DNA of 64,000 nt from Pseudomonas sp. Ant30-3 (GTDB lineage: Bacteria > Pseudomonadota > Gammaproteobacteria > Pseudomonadales > Pseudomonadaceae): assembly GCF_000690905.1 (NCBI RefSeq), contig NZ_JMCL01000034.1, forward strand, positions 1 through 64,000. The letters run 5' to 3'. A program made the translations under genes and the position numbers. Below the pieces are notes generated by a model that worked only from the letters and a program-made list of their open reading frames with translations, made no database searches and had not been told where the DNA came from. The stretch's first letter is position 1; every line of letters begins with the position of its first letter. Shown in pieces: positions 28,743 through 42,277 of this stretch.

Positions 28743-31138
28743 TCAGGCTTCATCCACCGGCACCCGCACGCTCAACGTCGTGCCCTCCCCCGGCTCGCTC
28801 TCCAGCAGCAACTGCCCGCCCATGATCAACACCCGCTCGCGCATTCCCACCACCCCGAAGGATGTTGGCCTGCCCGCTGCCGGCACAAATCCTACGCCAT
28901 CATCACTCACCGTCAGGCACAACTCGTCGCCTTCCAGCGTCAGCGTCAGTTCGACAGTATGCGCCTGGGCATGTCGCATGACATTGGTCAGCGCTTCCTG
29001 AAGGATGCGAAACAGGCCCACAGCCTTGGCATCGCTGAGCACCGGCAAATTCTCCGGCACCTGCACCAGACAAGGAATCTGCGTGCGTGCCTCAAAACGA
29101 CGGGCCTGCCATTCGATGGCCGAGGCGATACCTGCATCGAGGATCGGCGGTCGCAGCGCGGTGGCCACATCGCGTACCAGCTGAAACAACTGAGCGATCA
29201 AGCGCTTCATACTGTTCAAACGTTCGTTCAGTCCGGGGTCAAGTTGTGCGTAAGCCAATTCGCACATGGACGTTTCCAGTTTCAACACCGTCAACATTTG
29301 CCCCAATTCGTCATGCACTTCGCGGGCAATGCGCGCCTTTTCCTCTCGCGCACGCTTTCCAGATGAGCCGACAGCTCGCGCAGTTGCTCGCGGGAGCTGG
29401 CCAGTTCCAGTTCAATACGTTTGCTTTCGCTGATGTCCCAGACAATGCCGTCCCAGACATAGGCGCCGTCGTCGAGCCGACGGGTAATCGCCTTGATCTC
29501 GGCCCAGCGTTGTTCGCCCTGACGCGTCAGGATCCGACCTTGCCACGACCAGTCGCTATCCGTATCCAGCGCGTGGTCCTGCGTCTGGTGATAACTGGCC
29601 TTGTCATCCGGATGCACCAGGCTGCGCAAGCCTTTGTCGCGATGGGCCAGGGTGGCCGGCGAGTAACCCACCAGACTCTCGCTGCCCTCACTGATGTAGG
29701 CAAAGTCGATCTGTCCTGTCACCGGCGCGCGCTCCAGGCGAAAGACCAGTCCCGGAACATTGGCGGCGATACCTTGCAGCCGCGCCTCGCTTTCCTGCAA
29801 AGCCGCCAGTGCGCGGCGGCGCTCGGTGACGTCGTTGAGGTAAACCACCAGGTATTCGCCATCGCGGAAGCGCAAAAAGCTCAGTGAAACGTCTGTTGGC
29901 AAAACGCTGCCGTCAGCGCGCAGGCAATTGGTTTCGAAACTTGGCGGGCCTTCTTCGCTGGCCCGCGCGCGTTTCCACAGGTTGAGCCAGCGGTCCATGT
30001 GCAGACCGGGTTCAAAATCGATCAGCGGCCGGTCGATGATGCCGCCGGGCGGATAACCCAGCATCGTTTCGGCGGCGCGATTGGCGTAGCGCACATGGCT
30101 GTCCCAGTTGACCCAGAGAATGCCAACCGTGCTTTGATCGATGGAAAACTGGGTGAGCCGCAGTGCTTCTTCGCTGGCAGCGCGCAATGCAATGTCTGCG
30201 CGCGCCATCAGTAATCGTTGTTCCAGACTGTGTTGCTGGCGGCGCTGCCAGAACACGATCGCCATGCTGCTCAACATCAGTACCGCCAACAGCAGACACA
30301 GGTTTTGCCAGAAACCCGGCGAGTCGGTCAGCCGCGGGTATTTGGGTTTCAGCCATTGATTGTGCAGTTGTTCCAGGTCCTTGGCCGGAATCGCCCGCAG
30401 CGCGCTTTCAACGATAGCGGCGAGTTCCGGCCAGTCCCGGCGCGTCGCTACACGCAGCAATTGCGGCAAACCGATGTCACCGACGACCACCAGCCCGGCA
30501 AACTCCGGCTCGACTGAAAGGCGCCCCAACTGGGCTTCATCGACCACGGCGTAGTTGGCCTGCTGACTCAACAATAAATGCAAGGCCTGACGCTCGATCG
30601 GCACGCCTTGCAAATTCAGGTGCGGATAATTGCTGCGCAAGTAATCGGCCGTGGCGCCGGGCATGCGTACGGCGACTCGGGTCTGGCTGTCGAGTTTTTC
30701 CAGCTCGACCGCGCCGCTGCCTTTTCGATCGCTGACCACCAGTTGCGGCACGCGCATGTACGGGTCGGAGAATTGCCACAGGCGCAGGCCTGCGGGGGTT
30801 TGGGTCAAGCCGGGCGCGAGGTCGATCTCGCCATCGAGAGCCGCTGCCTCCAGTTGTGCAAGATCGGGAAAGTTGCGCCAGCTCAACTCGACCTTGAGTG
30901 CCTGGGCCAGCCACTTCATCAGTTCGACGTTGACCCCGGACAGTCGCTGCAGGCGACGGTCGTATTGGGCGTAAGGCACTTGCAGGACAACGCCGACGCG
31001 CAATTGATCGCGCTGCGTCAGCCACTGTTGCTGGCTCGCCGTCAGTTGTGCGACATGAGTCGGTGGCGCGGACGCCGCCCAGCCCGTCAAGGGAAACAAC
31101 AAACAGCCGATAACCCACAGGCAGCGAAAACGCATCAT
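28743..31138 (-). pseudogene. agtS: Frameshifted hybrid sensor histidine kinase (AgtS-like)
   Basis: Two overlapping reading frames together make one membrane kinase of about 800 residues. The first (stop 29291) has a signal peptide, a SBP_bac_3 periplasmic domain (LRVGVVLQVPYAQYDRRLQR), a membrane helix near 280-300 and two PAS domains, and reaches HLESVRE. There the frame breaks at about 29341-29349. The second (28743-29318 and a little upstream) continues with ARIAREVHDELGQMLT, the HisKA_3 phospho-acceptor box, and an HATPase domain (VSDDGVGFVP). One missing G in a GAGGAG run would explain it. Expression as drawn would lack the kinase part. Confidence 0.85.
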
Positions 31139-31211
31139 CGAAGTCTCATACACTGACAAACACTGACCAACCTATTAGGCTGCCGGAATAACTTCTGGCC
31201 TGGAATATCCG

Positions 31212-32204
31212 ATGCCCCCTGTCTACCGCCTGGCACTGCCAGCATTGTGCCTGTCGTTGCTCCTGCCTTGCGCGTTTTCCGTCGCCGCCGCTGAAACTGC
31301 GCCGGCTGCCGTAGAACAACCTGTCGGCGAAAAAATGCCTGAGCGTCAGCCGTTGCCGGAGCGTAGTCAGGAAGAAGCGGCAGCGCTTGAGCGAAAACTT
31401 CCCGCTCAGGAACAACAACAGCTGCAGGCTGGCAACGACACGTTTCTGGCCTTGTGGAAACCGGCCAATACTGCCGAACCAAAAGGTGCGGTGATCATTG
31501 TCCCGGGCGCTGGCGAAACGGCTGACTGGCCGCAGGTTGTGGGTCCATTGCGGCAGAAGCTGCCGGACGCAAAATGGAGCAGCCTGAGTATCACCCTGCC
31601 CGACATGCAAAGCGATGTCATTGCACCGCGAGTGGTCGAGGTGCCGCCAACCATCAAGGCACCCGACGTCGGCAGCAAGGACTCGACGACTGCGGCGCCG
31701 ATCGAACAGGCAGCCGGGGGCGAGGCGGAAATCGTCGACAAGGCTGTTGCCGAAACCGGTGAGGATCAATCGAAAGCCGATGCCGAGCGAATATTCGCAC
31801 GCATCGATGCAGCGATTGCCTACGCCGAACAACAAAGTGTTCGCAGCATTGTGCTGCTGGGCCACGGGACCGGCGCTTACTGGGCGGCGCGTTTTCTGAA
31901 CGAAAGACAGCCACCGCAGATCGAGAAGTTCACCATGGTCGCCGCGCAGACACCGACAGCGGCGAAACCGCCGCTGGTGGAACTGACGCCGACCCTGAAG
32001 CTGCCGACTGTGGATATCTTTTACAAGGACAAGCCGCTGGATCGCAGCCTGGCGCTGGAGCGGCTGCAAGCGAGCAAACGCCTGAAGACCGTTGCTTACA
32101 GCCAGGTTTCGCTCAAGGCGTTGCCGGGGGATGCCAAGGCCGAGCAAGAGCAACTGGTTCGTCGGGTGCGTGGTTGGTTGAATCCAAAGCCAGCGGCTAA
32201 TTGA
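31212..32204 (+). CDS. DUF3530 family protein, alpha/beta-hydrolase-like
   Basis: Exported protein of unknown function, 330 residues. It has a signal peptide (about 1-26), a charged Glu/Gln-rich segment, then a hydrolase-like region with KGAVIIVPGAGETADWP and, later, SIVLLGHGTGAYWAARF. The usual nucleophile elbow G-x-S-x-G reads GHGTG here, with Thr where Ser would be, so hydrolase activity is doubtful. A low-complexity insert (about 145-190) lies between. It is divergent from the sensor gene; a REP cluster follows. Confidence 0.8.
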   Translation: MPPVYRLALPALCLSLLLPCAFSVAAAETAPAAVEQPVGEKMPERQPLPERSQEEAAALERKLPAQEQQQLQAGNDTFLALWKPANTAEPKGAVIIVPGAGETADWPQVVGPLRQKLPDAKWSSLSITLPDMQSDVIAPRVVEVPPTIKAPDVGSKDSTTAAPIEQAAGGEAEIVDKAVAETGEDQSKADAERIFARIDAAIAYAEQQSVRSIVLLGHGTGAYWAARFLNERQPPQIEKFTMVAAQTPTAAKPPLVELTPTLKLPTVDIFYKDKPLDRSLALERLQASKRLKTVAYSQVSLKALPGDAKAEQEQLVRRVRGWLNPKPAAN

Positions 32205-32206
32205 TA

Positions 32207-32361
32207 AGCGAGCCTGCTAGCGCTAACGGAAACACATCAAACATGATGGTTGGCTGAGCCATCGCCATCGCTAGCAGGCTAGCTCCCACAGGGTCGTCAG
32301 CGTTCTTCGATGTTGTGTCAAACGCGAATCAATGTGGGAGCTAGCCTGCTAGCGATGGCGG
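32207..32361. repeat. Three-arm REP cluster
   Basis: AGCGAGCCTGCTAGCGCTA (from 32207), its inverted form CATCGCTAGCAGGCTAGCTC (from about 32267) and a direct copy GAGCTAGCCTGCTAGCGATG (from 32338) give three arms in alternating orientation. The core here is CTAGC instead of the CTCGC of the other elements. Confidence 0.88.
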
Positions 32362-32388
32362 CGTTGGCCACGCCCCAATCCTTAATCT

Positions 32389-33156
32389 TTAGCGAAAATC
32401 CCGCCGCTCCCGAATCAACGTATAAGCCGTATGCAACTCGCGCGTCTTGTCCGTCGCCTCACGCACCTGCATCGCCGTCGCGCCGCTGCCGGCGATCTTG
32501 TCCGGATGATGACGACTGAGCAGACGTCGATAAGCGCGCTTGATCTGCGCCGGTTCCGTGGTGGCGGTGACGCCGAGCAAACGCATGGCATCCTGATACG
32601 TCACCGCACTGATCACCAGCGGACGTTTCTGCGGTTCGTAGTCCTCCGCCAGCGCCTGCACCTGCTGCCGGGTCCAGCCCAGCCACTTGCCCCATTGGCG
32701 CACCAGTTCAACTTCACCCACACCGGCGCGACCGTCGGCCCAGACCATCCGCCAGCAGGCGCGCAACACGCCCTCGGCGGCATGCGGTTGCGTCCTCATG
32801 CGACGCAAATACCCGCTCAAGCGATCGTGCCCGGTCTTGCCACGATTAAACGCCGTAATCGCACGGCGTTGCGCCGACTCGGTCATCTCCAGCGAGCGCA
32901 TCTCCTGACGCGCCTGCTGAATGTGCCCGTCCACTACCCGCCCATCGCACTTGGCGAGTCGTCCCAGCAGCACGAACAGCAGTTCATCGTTGCGAAGCAT
33001 CGGCCGACCGCCGAGCCTTTCTCGCAAATGCCCCCAACTTTGCAGTTGCAGGCGCCGGTCCAGCGCCTGTCCCAGTAAAGCGCCAAGCATGGCCCCCGGA
33101 ATACTGGCGATGACATACCCCAGTCCGGCTCCAATCAGAGTCCCTGGCCACAGCAT
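32389..33156 (-). CDS. djlA: Membrane-anchored co-chaperone DjlA-like (TerB plus DnaJ)
   Basis: 255-residue J-domain protein. An N-terminal glycine-rich membrane segment (about 5-30) is followed by a TerB-like helical domain (about 55-175) and a C-terminal J domain with the DnaK-stimulating HPD in RLLSRHHPDKIAG. The arrangement matches DjlA. It begins one base after the murU stop, so it is the last gene of an amgK-murU-djlA operon, as in P. aeruginosa. Confidence 0.9.
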   Translation of the reverse strand: MLWPGTLIGAGLGYVIASIPGAMLGALLGQALDRRLQLQSWGHLRERLGGRPMLRNDELLFVLLGRLAKCDGRVVDGHIQQARQEMRSLEMTESAQRRAITAFNRGKTGHDRLSGYLRRMRTQPHAAEGVLRACWRMVWADGRAGVGEVELVRQWGKWLGWTRQQVQALAEDYEPQKRPLVISAVTYQDAMRLLGVTATTEPAQIKRAYRRLLSRHHPDKIAGSGATAMQVREATDKTRELHTAYTLIRERRDFR

Positions 33157-33157
33157 C

Positions 33158-34845
<1,688 letters not shown>

Positions 34846-34975
34846 TGCAAGGGTCTCCGACGGCGCTAGCCGTCAAGCGGGTCATGCTTTATTATCCAGC
34901 ATCTTTTTCAGACCATCGAGAGGCGTGCGGCCCACACCGCGGGCAGATGGCACGCAGGAAGCCCGGACTAATAAG

Positions 34976-37777
34976 ATGGCATTGAAATCCCCCGCGTTTC
35001 GTAAAAAATTTCCGTTGTTGGTTACCGGCAGTCTGCTGGCCCTGCAACCTCTAGCCACTTCGTTCGTGGTCGCCGCGGAACAGTATGACTGCTCAGTCTC
35101 TGCTTCGGGTGCCTGGGACTGTGCGCCGAAATCTCCAGCCGCTGCGCTGCCACCGCGTCCCGTCCATGACGGCAGCGCGGTGAGCACGAGCGGCGAGACT
35201 CCGGCCGACGGCAGTTCCAGTCAAGACTCCGGCGACAAACCTGTGCTGGTCACCGAGGCAAACGGCCGCGGCCTGAAGTCACGTAGCGCAGACTACAGTC
35301 ACCTCGACTGGGTTCCCCGCGAAAAGCTCACTGCAGCGCAATTGGCCGAAACCGGTCCTTACTGCTCTGGTTCCTATATCGAACCAACTCGTCCTGGCAT
35401 GAGTGACAAGACGGATAAAAGTGATGCGCCTACCTTTGTCGGTGCCAAAGCGTCCCGCTACAAGCAGGATGAGCAGGTCGCCACACTGGCCGGTGACGTC
35501 GTTTTGCGTCAGGGCAGCATGCAGGCCGAAGCCGACGAAGCGAACCTCTACCAGGCCGAAAGCCGTGGCGAACTGAGCGGCAACGTACGCATTCGCGACA
35601 ACGGTGCTCTGATCGTCGGCGACCATGCCGACGTGCAGCTAGACACCGGTGAAGCCAAGATCGACAACGCCGAATACGTGATGCACAAATCGCGTATTCG
35701 CGGCAGTGCGCTGTACGCCAAACGGGCCGAGAATGCGATCATCCGCCTCAAGGATGGTACGTACACCACGTGCGAACCGGACAGCAATGCCTGGCAGCTC
35801 AAGGGCAACAACATTACCTTGAACCCGGCCACCGGTTTCGGTACCGCGACCAACGTGACGCTGCGGGTCAAGGACATTCCGGTTCTGTACACGCCGTACA
35901 TCTACTTCCCGATCGACGACCGTCGTCAGTCCGGTTTCCTGCCGCCGACCATCGGCACAGGCACCGACACCGGCTTCCTGCTCGTGACGCCTTACTACTT
36001 CAACCTAGCGCCGAACTACGACGCCACGTTGTACCCGCGTTATATGAGCAAGCGCGGCATGTTGCTGGAAGGCGAGTTCCGTTATCTGACCAAGTCCAGC
36101 GAAGGGCAATTCGGTGCGGCGTACCTCAACGACGACAACACCGATCGTAGCGACCAGACCGATTACGAAAAAACCCGCTACATGTACAACTGGCAGCACA
36201 AGGGCGGTCTCGACTCCCGAGTGTTCACCCAGGTTGACTACACCAAGATCAGCGATCCGTATTACTTCCAGGATCTGCAGACCGATCAGATTGGCATCAA
36301 AAGCGACGACTACGTCAACCAGCAGGGTTCTGTGAGCTACCGTGGCGACAGCTACACCGCTCGCATCAATGCTCAGGCTTACCAGCTGGCGACTGTTTCG
36401 AACATTACGCCGTATGACCGCTTGCCGCAGATCACCTTCAATGGTCAGCTGCCAGTGCATCCGAGCGGCCTGGACTTCGATTACGAAACAGAAATCGTGC
36501 GGTTTGATCGCGACCTTAAAGATGGCGACTTCTTCAATGAAGACGGCATCAATACCGGCCCGAGACTCGACCAGAACGTGTTCGGTCTGGCTCGCGCCAA
36601 CGGTACTCGCCTCAATCTCAAACCAGGCATGAGCCTGCCAATGAGTGCGAGCTATGGGTACGTGACCCCATCGCTGAAGTATCAATACACTCAGTACGAC
36701 CTGGATCTCGATGGCAAGGGCAAGTCTGACATCGCCGCTCAGGGTCCTGAAGGTGATCGACTCAACGGCACCTTCAGCAGCAATCAGAGCCGCGGCGTAC
36801 CGATCGCCAGCATCGACAGCGGCCTTTACTTCGACCGTAAAACGTCGTGGTTTGGCAAGAACTACAACCAGACCCTCGAACCGCGGTTGTTCTACCTCTA
36901 CGTCCCGGAGACCGATCAGGAAGATATTCCTGTGTTCGACACCAGTGAAGCCACTTTCAACTACAGCTCACTGTTCCGCGACAATCGCTTCTCCGGCGCT
37001 GACCGCGTAGGCGACGAGAACAAGCTGTCCCTGGGCGTAACCAGTCGCTGGATCGAAGACAACGGTTTCGAACGTCAGCGCATCGCCGTCGGTCAGGCCT
37101 TCTACTTCAAGGATCGCAAGGTTCAGCTGCCAGGTATCGACGCGAAAACCCGCGAAGATGCGCAGTCCAGCGTGTCGCCGTACGCACTCGAGTACGAATA
37201 CCGCTGGAACCGCGATTGGCGCACCACGGCCGATTACAACTGGGATCCGGACAGCCGCAGCCCTCGCTCGGGTAGCGCGATGTTCCACTACCAGCCTGAA
37301 GACAACCCGAACAAGGTCATCAACGCCGGCTATCGCTATCGCAATGACCAGGTCCGTTATGACCAGAACACCGGTCGTTGGTCGGTGGGTGGTGGTGATT
37401 ACGGCACGCCGGGCACTCCGGGTTACGTGAAGGACTACTACAAGATCCAGCAGCACGACTTCTCGGTCATCTGGCCGGTTGTGCCGCAATGGAACGTCAT
37501 CAGCCGCTGGCAGTACGACTACAACCGCAACCGTACGCTGGAAGCCTTCGGCGGTTTCGAGTACGACAACTGCTGCTGGAAGTTGCGCGTGATCAACCGT
37601 TACTGGGTCGACTATGACGAAACCAGTCAAGACGCTCCGGAAAATGAGAAAGGCGACCATGGCGTCTTCCTTCAAATCGTCCTGAAAGGTCTCGGCGGCC
37701 TCACCGGCTCCAAGGTAGAGAGCTTCCTCGACAAAGGCATCCAAGGTTATCGTGAACGTGAAGACCAAGCTTTCTGA
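34976..37777 (+). CDS. lptD: LPS-assembly protein LptD
   Basis: Outer-membrane translocon that inserts lipopolysaccharide into the outer leaflet with LptE. It has a signal peptide (about 1-33), a Pseudomonas-type N-terminal extension with a first cysteine pair ([16 protein letters not shown]), an OstA/LptA-like domain from about residue 165 ([19 protein letters not shown]), then a large beta-barrel. The C-terminal cysteine pair is in [15 protein letters not shown]. Start MALKSPAF at 34976 gives 933 residues; the frame is open to 34925. surA begins inside its last codons. Confidence 0.96.
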   Translation: MALKSPAFRKKFPLLVTGSLLALQPLATSFVVAAEQYDCSVSASGAWDCAPKSPAAALPPRPVHDGSAVSTSGETPADGSSSQDSGDKPVLVTEANGRGLKSRSADYSHLDWVPREKLTAAQLAETGPYCSGSYIEPTRPGMSDKTDKSDAPTFVGAKASRYKQDEQVATLAGDVVLRQGSMQAEADEANLYQAESRGELSGNVRIRDNGALIVGDHADVQLDTGEAKIDNAEYVMHKSRIRGSALYAKRAENAIIRLKDGTYTTCEPDSNAWQLKGNNITLNPATGFGTATNVTLRVKDIPVLYTPYIYFPIDDRRQSGFLPPTIGTGTDTGFLLVTPYYFNLAPNYDATLYPRYMSKRGMLLEGEFRYLTKSSEGQFGAAYLNDDNTDRSDQTDYEKTRYMYNWQHKGGLDSRVFTQVDYTKISDPYYFQDLQTDQIGIKSDDYVNQQGSVSYRGDSYTARINAQAYQLATVSNITPYDRLPQITFNGQLPVHPSGLDFDYETEIVRFDRDLKDGDFFNEDGINTGPRLDQNVFGLARANGTRLNLKPGMSLPMSASYGYVTPSLKYQYTQYDLDLDGKGKSDIAAQGPEGDRLNGTFSSNQSRGVPIASIDSGLYFDRKTSWFGKNYNQTLEPRLFYLYVPETDQEDIPVFDTSEATFNYSSLFRDNRFSGADRVGDENKLSLGVTSRWIEDNGFERQRIAVGQAFYFKDRKVQLPGIDAKTREDAQSSVSPYALEYEYRWNRDWRTTADYNWDPDSRSPRSGSAMFHYQPEDNPNKVINAGYRYRNDQVRYDQNTGRWSVGGGDYGTPGTPGYVKDYYKIQQHDFSVIWPVVPQWNVISRWQYDYNRNRTLEAFGGFEYDNCCWKLRVINRYWVDYDETSQDAPENEKGDHGVFLQIVLKGLGGLTGSKVESFLDKGIQGYREREDQAF

Positions 37778-39074
37778 TTGTCTGCGCCCGCTGATGCTGG
37801 GCGCGCTGTTCCTCGGTACTGCGGCAAATGCCGCGGTACAGTCCATCGATAAAGTGGTGGCCATTGTCGATAACGACGTGGTCATGCAGAGCCAACTGGA
37901 CCAGCGTGTTCATGAAGTTCAGCAAACCATCGCCAAGCGTGGCGCTGCGGCGCCGCCTCCGGGCGTGCTGGATCAGCAGGTGCTGGAGCGTCTGATCGTC
38001 GAAAACCTGCAACTGCAGATCGGCGAACGCTCCGGTATCCGCATCACCGATGAAGAACTGAACCAGGCCGTCGGCACCATTGCCCAGCGCAATAACATGT
38101 CGATTGAACAATTCCGCTCTGCTCTGGCTCGCGATGGTCTGTCTTACGACGACGCTCGTGATCAGATCCGTCGTGAAATGATCATCAGCCGTGTGCGCCA
38201 GCGCCGTGTGGCCGAACGTATCCAGGTCTCTGAGCAGGAAGTGAAGAACTTCCTCGCTTCCGACCTTGGCAAAATGCAGCTGTCGGAAGAATTCCGTCTG
38301 GCCAACATCCTGATTCCTACGCCGGAAAGCGCCAACTCCGAAGCGATTCAGAATGCTGCCAAACAGGCTGACGCGGTGTACCAGCAGCTCAAGCAAGGCG
38401 CTGACTTCGGTCAGTTGGCCATTGCCAAGTCTGCCAGTGAAACTGCGCTGGAAGGCGGCGACATGGGCTGGCGTAAAGCCGGTCAATTGCCACCTCCGTT
38501 CGATCGCCTGCTCAGCACCATGGCAGTCGGCGATGTGACCCAGCCAACCCGCACGCCGGGGGGCTTCATTATTCTGAAGATCCTCGACAAGCGTGGCGGC
38601 GAAACCCAGGTGCGCGATGAAGTGCACGTGCGTCACATCCTGATCAAGCCAAGCGAGATCCGCAGCGAAGCCGAAACCAAGCGTTTGGCCGAAAAGCTCT
38701 ATGACCGCATCGAGTCGGGCGAAGACTTCGGCGAACTGGCGAAAAACTTCTCGGAAGATCCGGGTTCTGCACTCAACGGCGGCGACCTCAACTGGATCGA
38801 CCCGAATGCGCTGGTGCCGGAATTCCGCGAAGTGATGGCCAATACCCCGCAGGGTCAGTTGTCCAAGCCATTCCAGACCCAATATGGCTGGCACGTCCTG
38901 GAAGTCCTCGGCCGTCGCGCCACCGACAGCACCAGCCAGGCACGCGAGCAGCAAGCAATGACCGTACTGCGTAACCGCAAGTACGACGAAGAGTTGCAGA
39001 GCTGGCTGCGTCAGATCCGTGACGAAGCGTACGTAGAGATCAAACTCCCTGGTGCAGACCAGGCAGCGCAGTGA
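37752..39074 (+). CDS. surA: Periplasmic peptidyl-prolyl isomerase/chaperone SurA
   Basis: Chaperone for outer-membrane proteins, including LptD. It has a signal peptide (cleavage near ANAAVQS), an N-terminal SurA domain ([20 protein letters not shown]), and two parvulin domains at about 175-275 and 288-390 with [13 protein letters not shown] and [14 protein letters not shown]. The start is GTG: either 37752 (MNVKTK) or 37758 (MKTK). Both overlap the end of lptD by 20-26 bases, which suggests coupled translation. Length is about 440. Confidence 0.96.
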   Translation: MNVKTKLSDCLRPLMLGALFLGTAANAAVQSIDKVVAIVDNDVVMQSQLDQRVHEVQQTIAKRGAAAPPPGVLDQQVLERLIVENLQLQIGERSGIRITDEELNQAVGTIAQRNNMSIEQFRSALARDGLSYDDARDQIRREMIISRVRQRRVAERIQVSEQEVKNFLASDLGKMQLSEEFRLANILIPTPESANSEAIQNAAKQADAVYQQLKQGADFGQLAIAKSASETALEGGDMGWRKAGQLPPPFDRLLSTMAVGDVTQPTRTPGGFIILKILDKRGGETQVRDEVHVRHILIKPSEIRSEAETKRLAEKLYDRIESGEDFGELAKNFSEDPGSALNGGDLNWIDPNALVPEFREVMANTPQGQLSKPFQTQYGWHVLEVLGRRATDSTSQAREQQAMTVLRNRKYDEELQSWLRQIRDEAYVEIKLPGADQAAQ

Positions 39075-40060
39075 AACCGAAACGTTTCGCGCTGACACCC
39101 GGTGAACCGGCCGGCATAGGTCCAGACCTGTGCCTGCTGCTCGCCTCGCATACCCAGCCCCACCCCCTGATTGCCATTACCAGCCGCGACCTGCTCCTCG
39201 AGCGGGCCGCGCAGCTGGGTGTGGCGGTCGATTTGTTGCCGGTCACGCCGGATGCCTGGCCGGATACTCCCGCGCCAGCCAACAGCCTGTACGTCTGGGA
39301 TACGCCGCTGAGTGCTCCGGTTCATGCCGGTCAACTTGATAAAGCCAATGCCGCTTTCGTTCTGGAAACTCTGACCCGAGCGGGCCAGGGCTGCCTGGAC
39401 GGAGATTTTGCCGGCATGATCACCGCCCCGGTGCACAAGGGCGTGATCAACGAATCGGGTATCGCGTTTTCCGGGCACACGGAATTTCTCGCCGACCTGA
39501 CCCACACCGCGCAAGTGGTGATGATGCTCGCGACGCGCGGTTTGCGTGTTGCGCTGGTCACCACCCACCTGCCCTTGCGCGAGATTGCCGATGCGATCAC
39601 GCCCGAGCGGCTGGAGCGGGTCACGCGAATCCTGCACAGCGAACTGCAAGAAAAATTCGGCATCGCCCAACCGCGCATTCTGGTCTGCGGGCTCAACCCG
39701 CACGCCGGTGAAGGCGGTCACCTGGGCCATGAAGAAATCGACATCATCGAACCTATCTTAGAGCGCCTGCGCGGCGAAGGCATGGACCTTCGCGGTCCCC
39801 TGCCCGCCGACACTCTGTTTACCCCCAAATATCTGGAGCACTGCGACGCGGTGCTGGCGATGTACCACGACCAGGGCTTGCCCGTGCTGAAGTACAAAGG
39901 CTTCGGCGCGGCGGTCAACGTGACCCTCGGCTTGCCGATCATCCGCACCTCGGTCGACCACGGCACCGCCCTGGACCTGGCCGGCAGCGGCAGGATCGAC
40001 ACCGGCAGCCTGCAAGTCGCCCTGGAAACCGCCTACCAGATGGCCGAGACCCGTTTATGA
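39071..40060 (+). CDS. pdxA: 4-hydroxythreonine-4-phosphate dehydrogenase
   Basis: NAD-dependent, divalent-metal enzyme of pyridoxal phosphate synthesis. The N-terminus is [14 protein letters not shown]; metal and substrate residues are seen in [27 protein letters not shown] and [13 protein letters not shown]. Length 329 is normal. The GTG start overlaps the surA stop (GTGA) and its own stop overlaps rsmA (ATGA). Confidence 0.97.
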   Translation: MKPKRFALTPGEPAGIGPDLCLLLASHTQPHPLIAITSRDLLLERAAQLGVAVDLLPVTPDAWPDTPAPANSLYVWDTPLSAPVHAGQLDKANAAFVLETLTRAGQGCLDGDFAGMITAPVHKGVINESGIAFSGHTEFLADLTHTAQVVMMLATRGLRVALVTTHLPLREIADAITPERLERVTRILHSELQEKFGIAQPRILVCGLNPHAGEGGHLGHEEIDIIEPILERLRGEGMDLRGPLPADTLFTPKYLEHCDAVLAMYHDQGLPVLKYKGFGAAVNVTLGLPIIRTSVDHGTALDLAGSGRIDTGSLQVALETAYQMAETRL

Positions 40061-40869
40061 CCGAGCATTACCAACACAAGGCGCGCAAGCGTTTTGGCCA
40101 GAACTTCCTCCACGATGCCGGCGTTATCGACCGCATCCTGCGCGCCATCCGCGCCAAACCCGAAGACCGCCTGCTGGAAATCGGTCCGGGCCAGGGTGCA
40201 CTGACCCAGGGCCTGCTCAACAGTGGCGGGCAGCTGGATGTCGTCGAGTTGGACAAGGACCTGATTCCGATCCTCAACCAGCAGTTTGCCGACAAGAGCA
40301 ATTTCAACCTGCATCAGGGCGATGCGTTGAAGTTCGACTTCAATAGCCTCAATGCGGCACCGAACAGTCTGCGTGTGGTTGGTAACCTGCCGTATAACAT
40401 TTCCACGCCGCTGATTTTTCACCTCTTGAACAACGCAGCGATCATTCGCGACATGCACTTCATGTTGCAAAAGGAAGTGGTCGAGCGTCTGGCGGCAGGT
40501 CCTGGTGGCGGTGATTGGGGCCGTCTGTCGATCATGGTTCAGTACCATTGCCGGGTCGAGCATCTGTTTAACGTCGGTCCGGGCGCTTTCAATCCGCCGC
40601 CGAAGGTCGATTCGGCCATCGTGCGCCTGGTTCCACACGACGTCTTGCCGCACCCGGCCAAGGATCACAAACTGCTGGAGCGGGTAGTCCGCGAAGCCTT
40701 CAACCAGCGCCGCAAGACCTTGCGCAACACCCTTAAATTGCTGCTGAGCAATGATGAGATCGAAGCCGCCGGTGTCGACGGCAGCCTGCGCCCCGAGCAA
40801 CTTGATCTGGCCGCATTCGTGCGCCTGGCCGACAAGCTCAGCGAACAGGTCAAACCTGTCGGCGATTGA
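40057..40869 (+). CDS. rsmA: 16S rRNA dimethyladenosine transferase RsmA (KsgA)
   Basis: SAM-dependent methyltransferase that dimethylates two adjacent adenosines in the 3' hairpin of 16S rRNA during small-subunit assembly. SAM motifs are [23 protein letters not shown] and the catalytic NLPYNIST. Length is 270. The pdxA-rsmA-apaG-apaH order is the classical gammaproteobacterial arrangement. Confidence 0.97.
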   Translation: MTEHYQHKARKRFGQNFLHDAGVIDRILRAIRAKPEDRLLEIGPGQGALTQGLLNSGGQLDVVELDKDLIPILNQQFADKSNFNLHQGDALKFDFNSLNAAPNSLRVVGNLPYNISTPLIFHLLNNAAIIRDMHFMLQKEVVERLAAGPGGGDWGRLSIMVQYHCRVEHLFNVGPGAFNPPPKVDSAIVRLVPHDVLPHPAKDHKLLERVVREAFNQRRKTLRNTLKLLLSNDEIEAAGVDGSLRPEQLDLAAFVRLADKLSEQVKPVGD

Positions 40870-40982
40870 CCGTCGATGAACGCTATCGGGTAGGACGTCA
40901 GTCTGGTTTACTACCCGATACTTGGCCTAGACTGAACCCATCAGCTACGCCCGCGTTCCGCTTCGTTTTTAAGGCCTTTTGC

Positions 40983-41363
40983 ATGTCCGATTCTCGTTAC
41001 CAGGTCGACGTCACCGTCGTCACCCGCTATCTGGCAGAACAATCGCAACCCGAACAAGAGCGCTTTGCGTTCGCCTACACCATCACAGTGGTCAACAACG
41101 GCCTCGTGCCAGCCAAGCTGCTGACACGGCACTGGGTGATCACCGACGGTGACGGACATGTCGAGGAGGTTCGCGGTGCGGGTGTGGTCGGTCAGCAACC
41201 GTTGATCGACCCGGGCAAAAGCCACACCTACAGCAGCGGCACGGTCATGACCTCCAAAGTCGGCACCATGCAGGGCACCTACGAGATGCTCGCCGATGAT
41301 GGCGAACGTTTCGATGCCATCATTGCTCCTTTCCGACTGGCGGTGCCCGGAGCCCTGCACTGA
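40983..41363 (+). CDS. apaG: Co2+/Mg2+ efflux protein ApaG
   Basis: Single-domain fibronectin-III-like protein of 126 residues; the biochemical role is still unsettled despite the efflux name from genetics. The family core [20 protein letters not shown] and TMQGTYEM is present. Start MSDSRYQV at 40983 is chosen; the frame is open to 40866 but that part is not conserved. The stop shares a base with the apaH start (TGATG). Confidence 0.94.
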   Translation: MSDSRYQVDVTVVTRYLAEQSQPEQERFAFAYTITVVNNGLVPAKLLTRHWVITDGDGHVEEVRGAGVVGQQPLIDPGKSHTYSSGTVMTSKVGTMQGTYEMLADDGERFDAIIAPFRLAVPGALH

Positions 41364-42244
41364 TGGCAACGTATGCCGTCGGCGACCTTCAGGGCTGTCT
41401 TGAACCCTTGAAGTGTCTGCTCAAGCAAGTTGCCTTCGACCCTGCCCGGGACAAACTGTGGCTGGTCGGCGATTTGGTTAACCGCGGTCCGCAGTCGCTG
41501 GAAACCCTGCGTTTCCTCTATAGCATTCGCGAATCGCTGGTGTGCGTGCTCGGCAATCATGACCTGCACTTGCTGGCCGCCGGCCACAACATCGAACGCC
41601 TGAAAAAAGCCGACACCCTTCGGGAAATTCTCGCAGCACCTGATCGCGCGGAACTGCTGGAGTGGGTCCGCCAGCAAAAGCTTGTGCATTACGACGAGGT
41701 GCGCAATATCGCCCTGGTGCATGCCGGCATCCCGCCGCAATGGTCCCTGCGCAAAGCCTTGAAATGCGCCGCCGAAGTAGAAGAAGCCTTGCGCGACGAC
41801 AACCGTTTCGCACCCTATCTGGATGGCATGTACGGCAACGAGCCGTTGAAATGGGACAGTGACCTCAAAGGCGTGACACGTCTGCGGGTAATCACCAACT
41901 ATTTCACCCGCATGCGTTTCTGCACCGCCGAGGGCAAGCTGGACCTCAAGAGCAAGGAAGGCCTCGACTCTGCTCCGCACGGTTACAAGCCATGGTTCCA
42001 ACACAAGGAACGCAAGACCAGGGATACGAAGATCATCTTCGGTCACTGGGCTGCGCTGGAAGGCCAGTGCAATGAACCCGGCGTGTTTGCTCTCGACACC
42101 GGGTGCGTCTGGGGCGGTTCGTTGACCCTGATGAATGTTGACACCGGCGAACGCCTGCCTTGCAAATGCGACGAGCACGGTAACGCCCTGCCCCCAGACA
42201 CCACCGCCCTATCCGAACAAACGCCAGCCAGCGCCCGGCGCTAG
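41363..42244 (+). CDS. apaH: Symmetrical bis(5'-nucleosyl)-tetraphosphatase
   Basis: Metallophosphatase cleaving Ap4A to two ADP, and in other species also removing Np4 caps from RNA. The phosphoesterase motifs are complete: GDLQGC near the N-terminus, [19 protein letters not shown], and the later histidines in VHAGIPPQW and GHWAALEG. Length is 293. It ends the lptD-apaH run, 33 bases before glpE. Confidence 0.96.
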   Translation: MATYAVGDLQGCLEPLKCLLKQVAFDPARDKLWLVGDLVNRGPQSLETLRFLYSIRESLVCVLGNHDLHLLAAGHNIERLKKADTLREILAAPDRAELLEWVRQQKLVHYDEVRNIALVHAGIPPQWSLRKALKCAAEVEEALRDDNRFAPYLDGMYGNEPLKWDSDLKGVTRLRVITNYFTRMRFCTAEGKLDLKSKEGLDSAPHGYKPWFQHKERKTRDTKIIFGHWAALEGQCNEPGVFALDTGCVWGGSLTLMNVDTGERLPCKCDEHGNALPPDTTALSEQTPASARR

Positions 42245-42277
42245 GCTGCGCTATCAGCCGTGCCACAGGAGCCCGCC

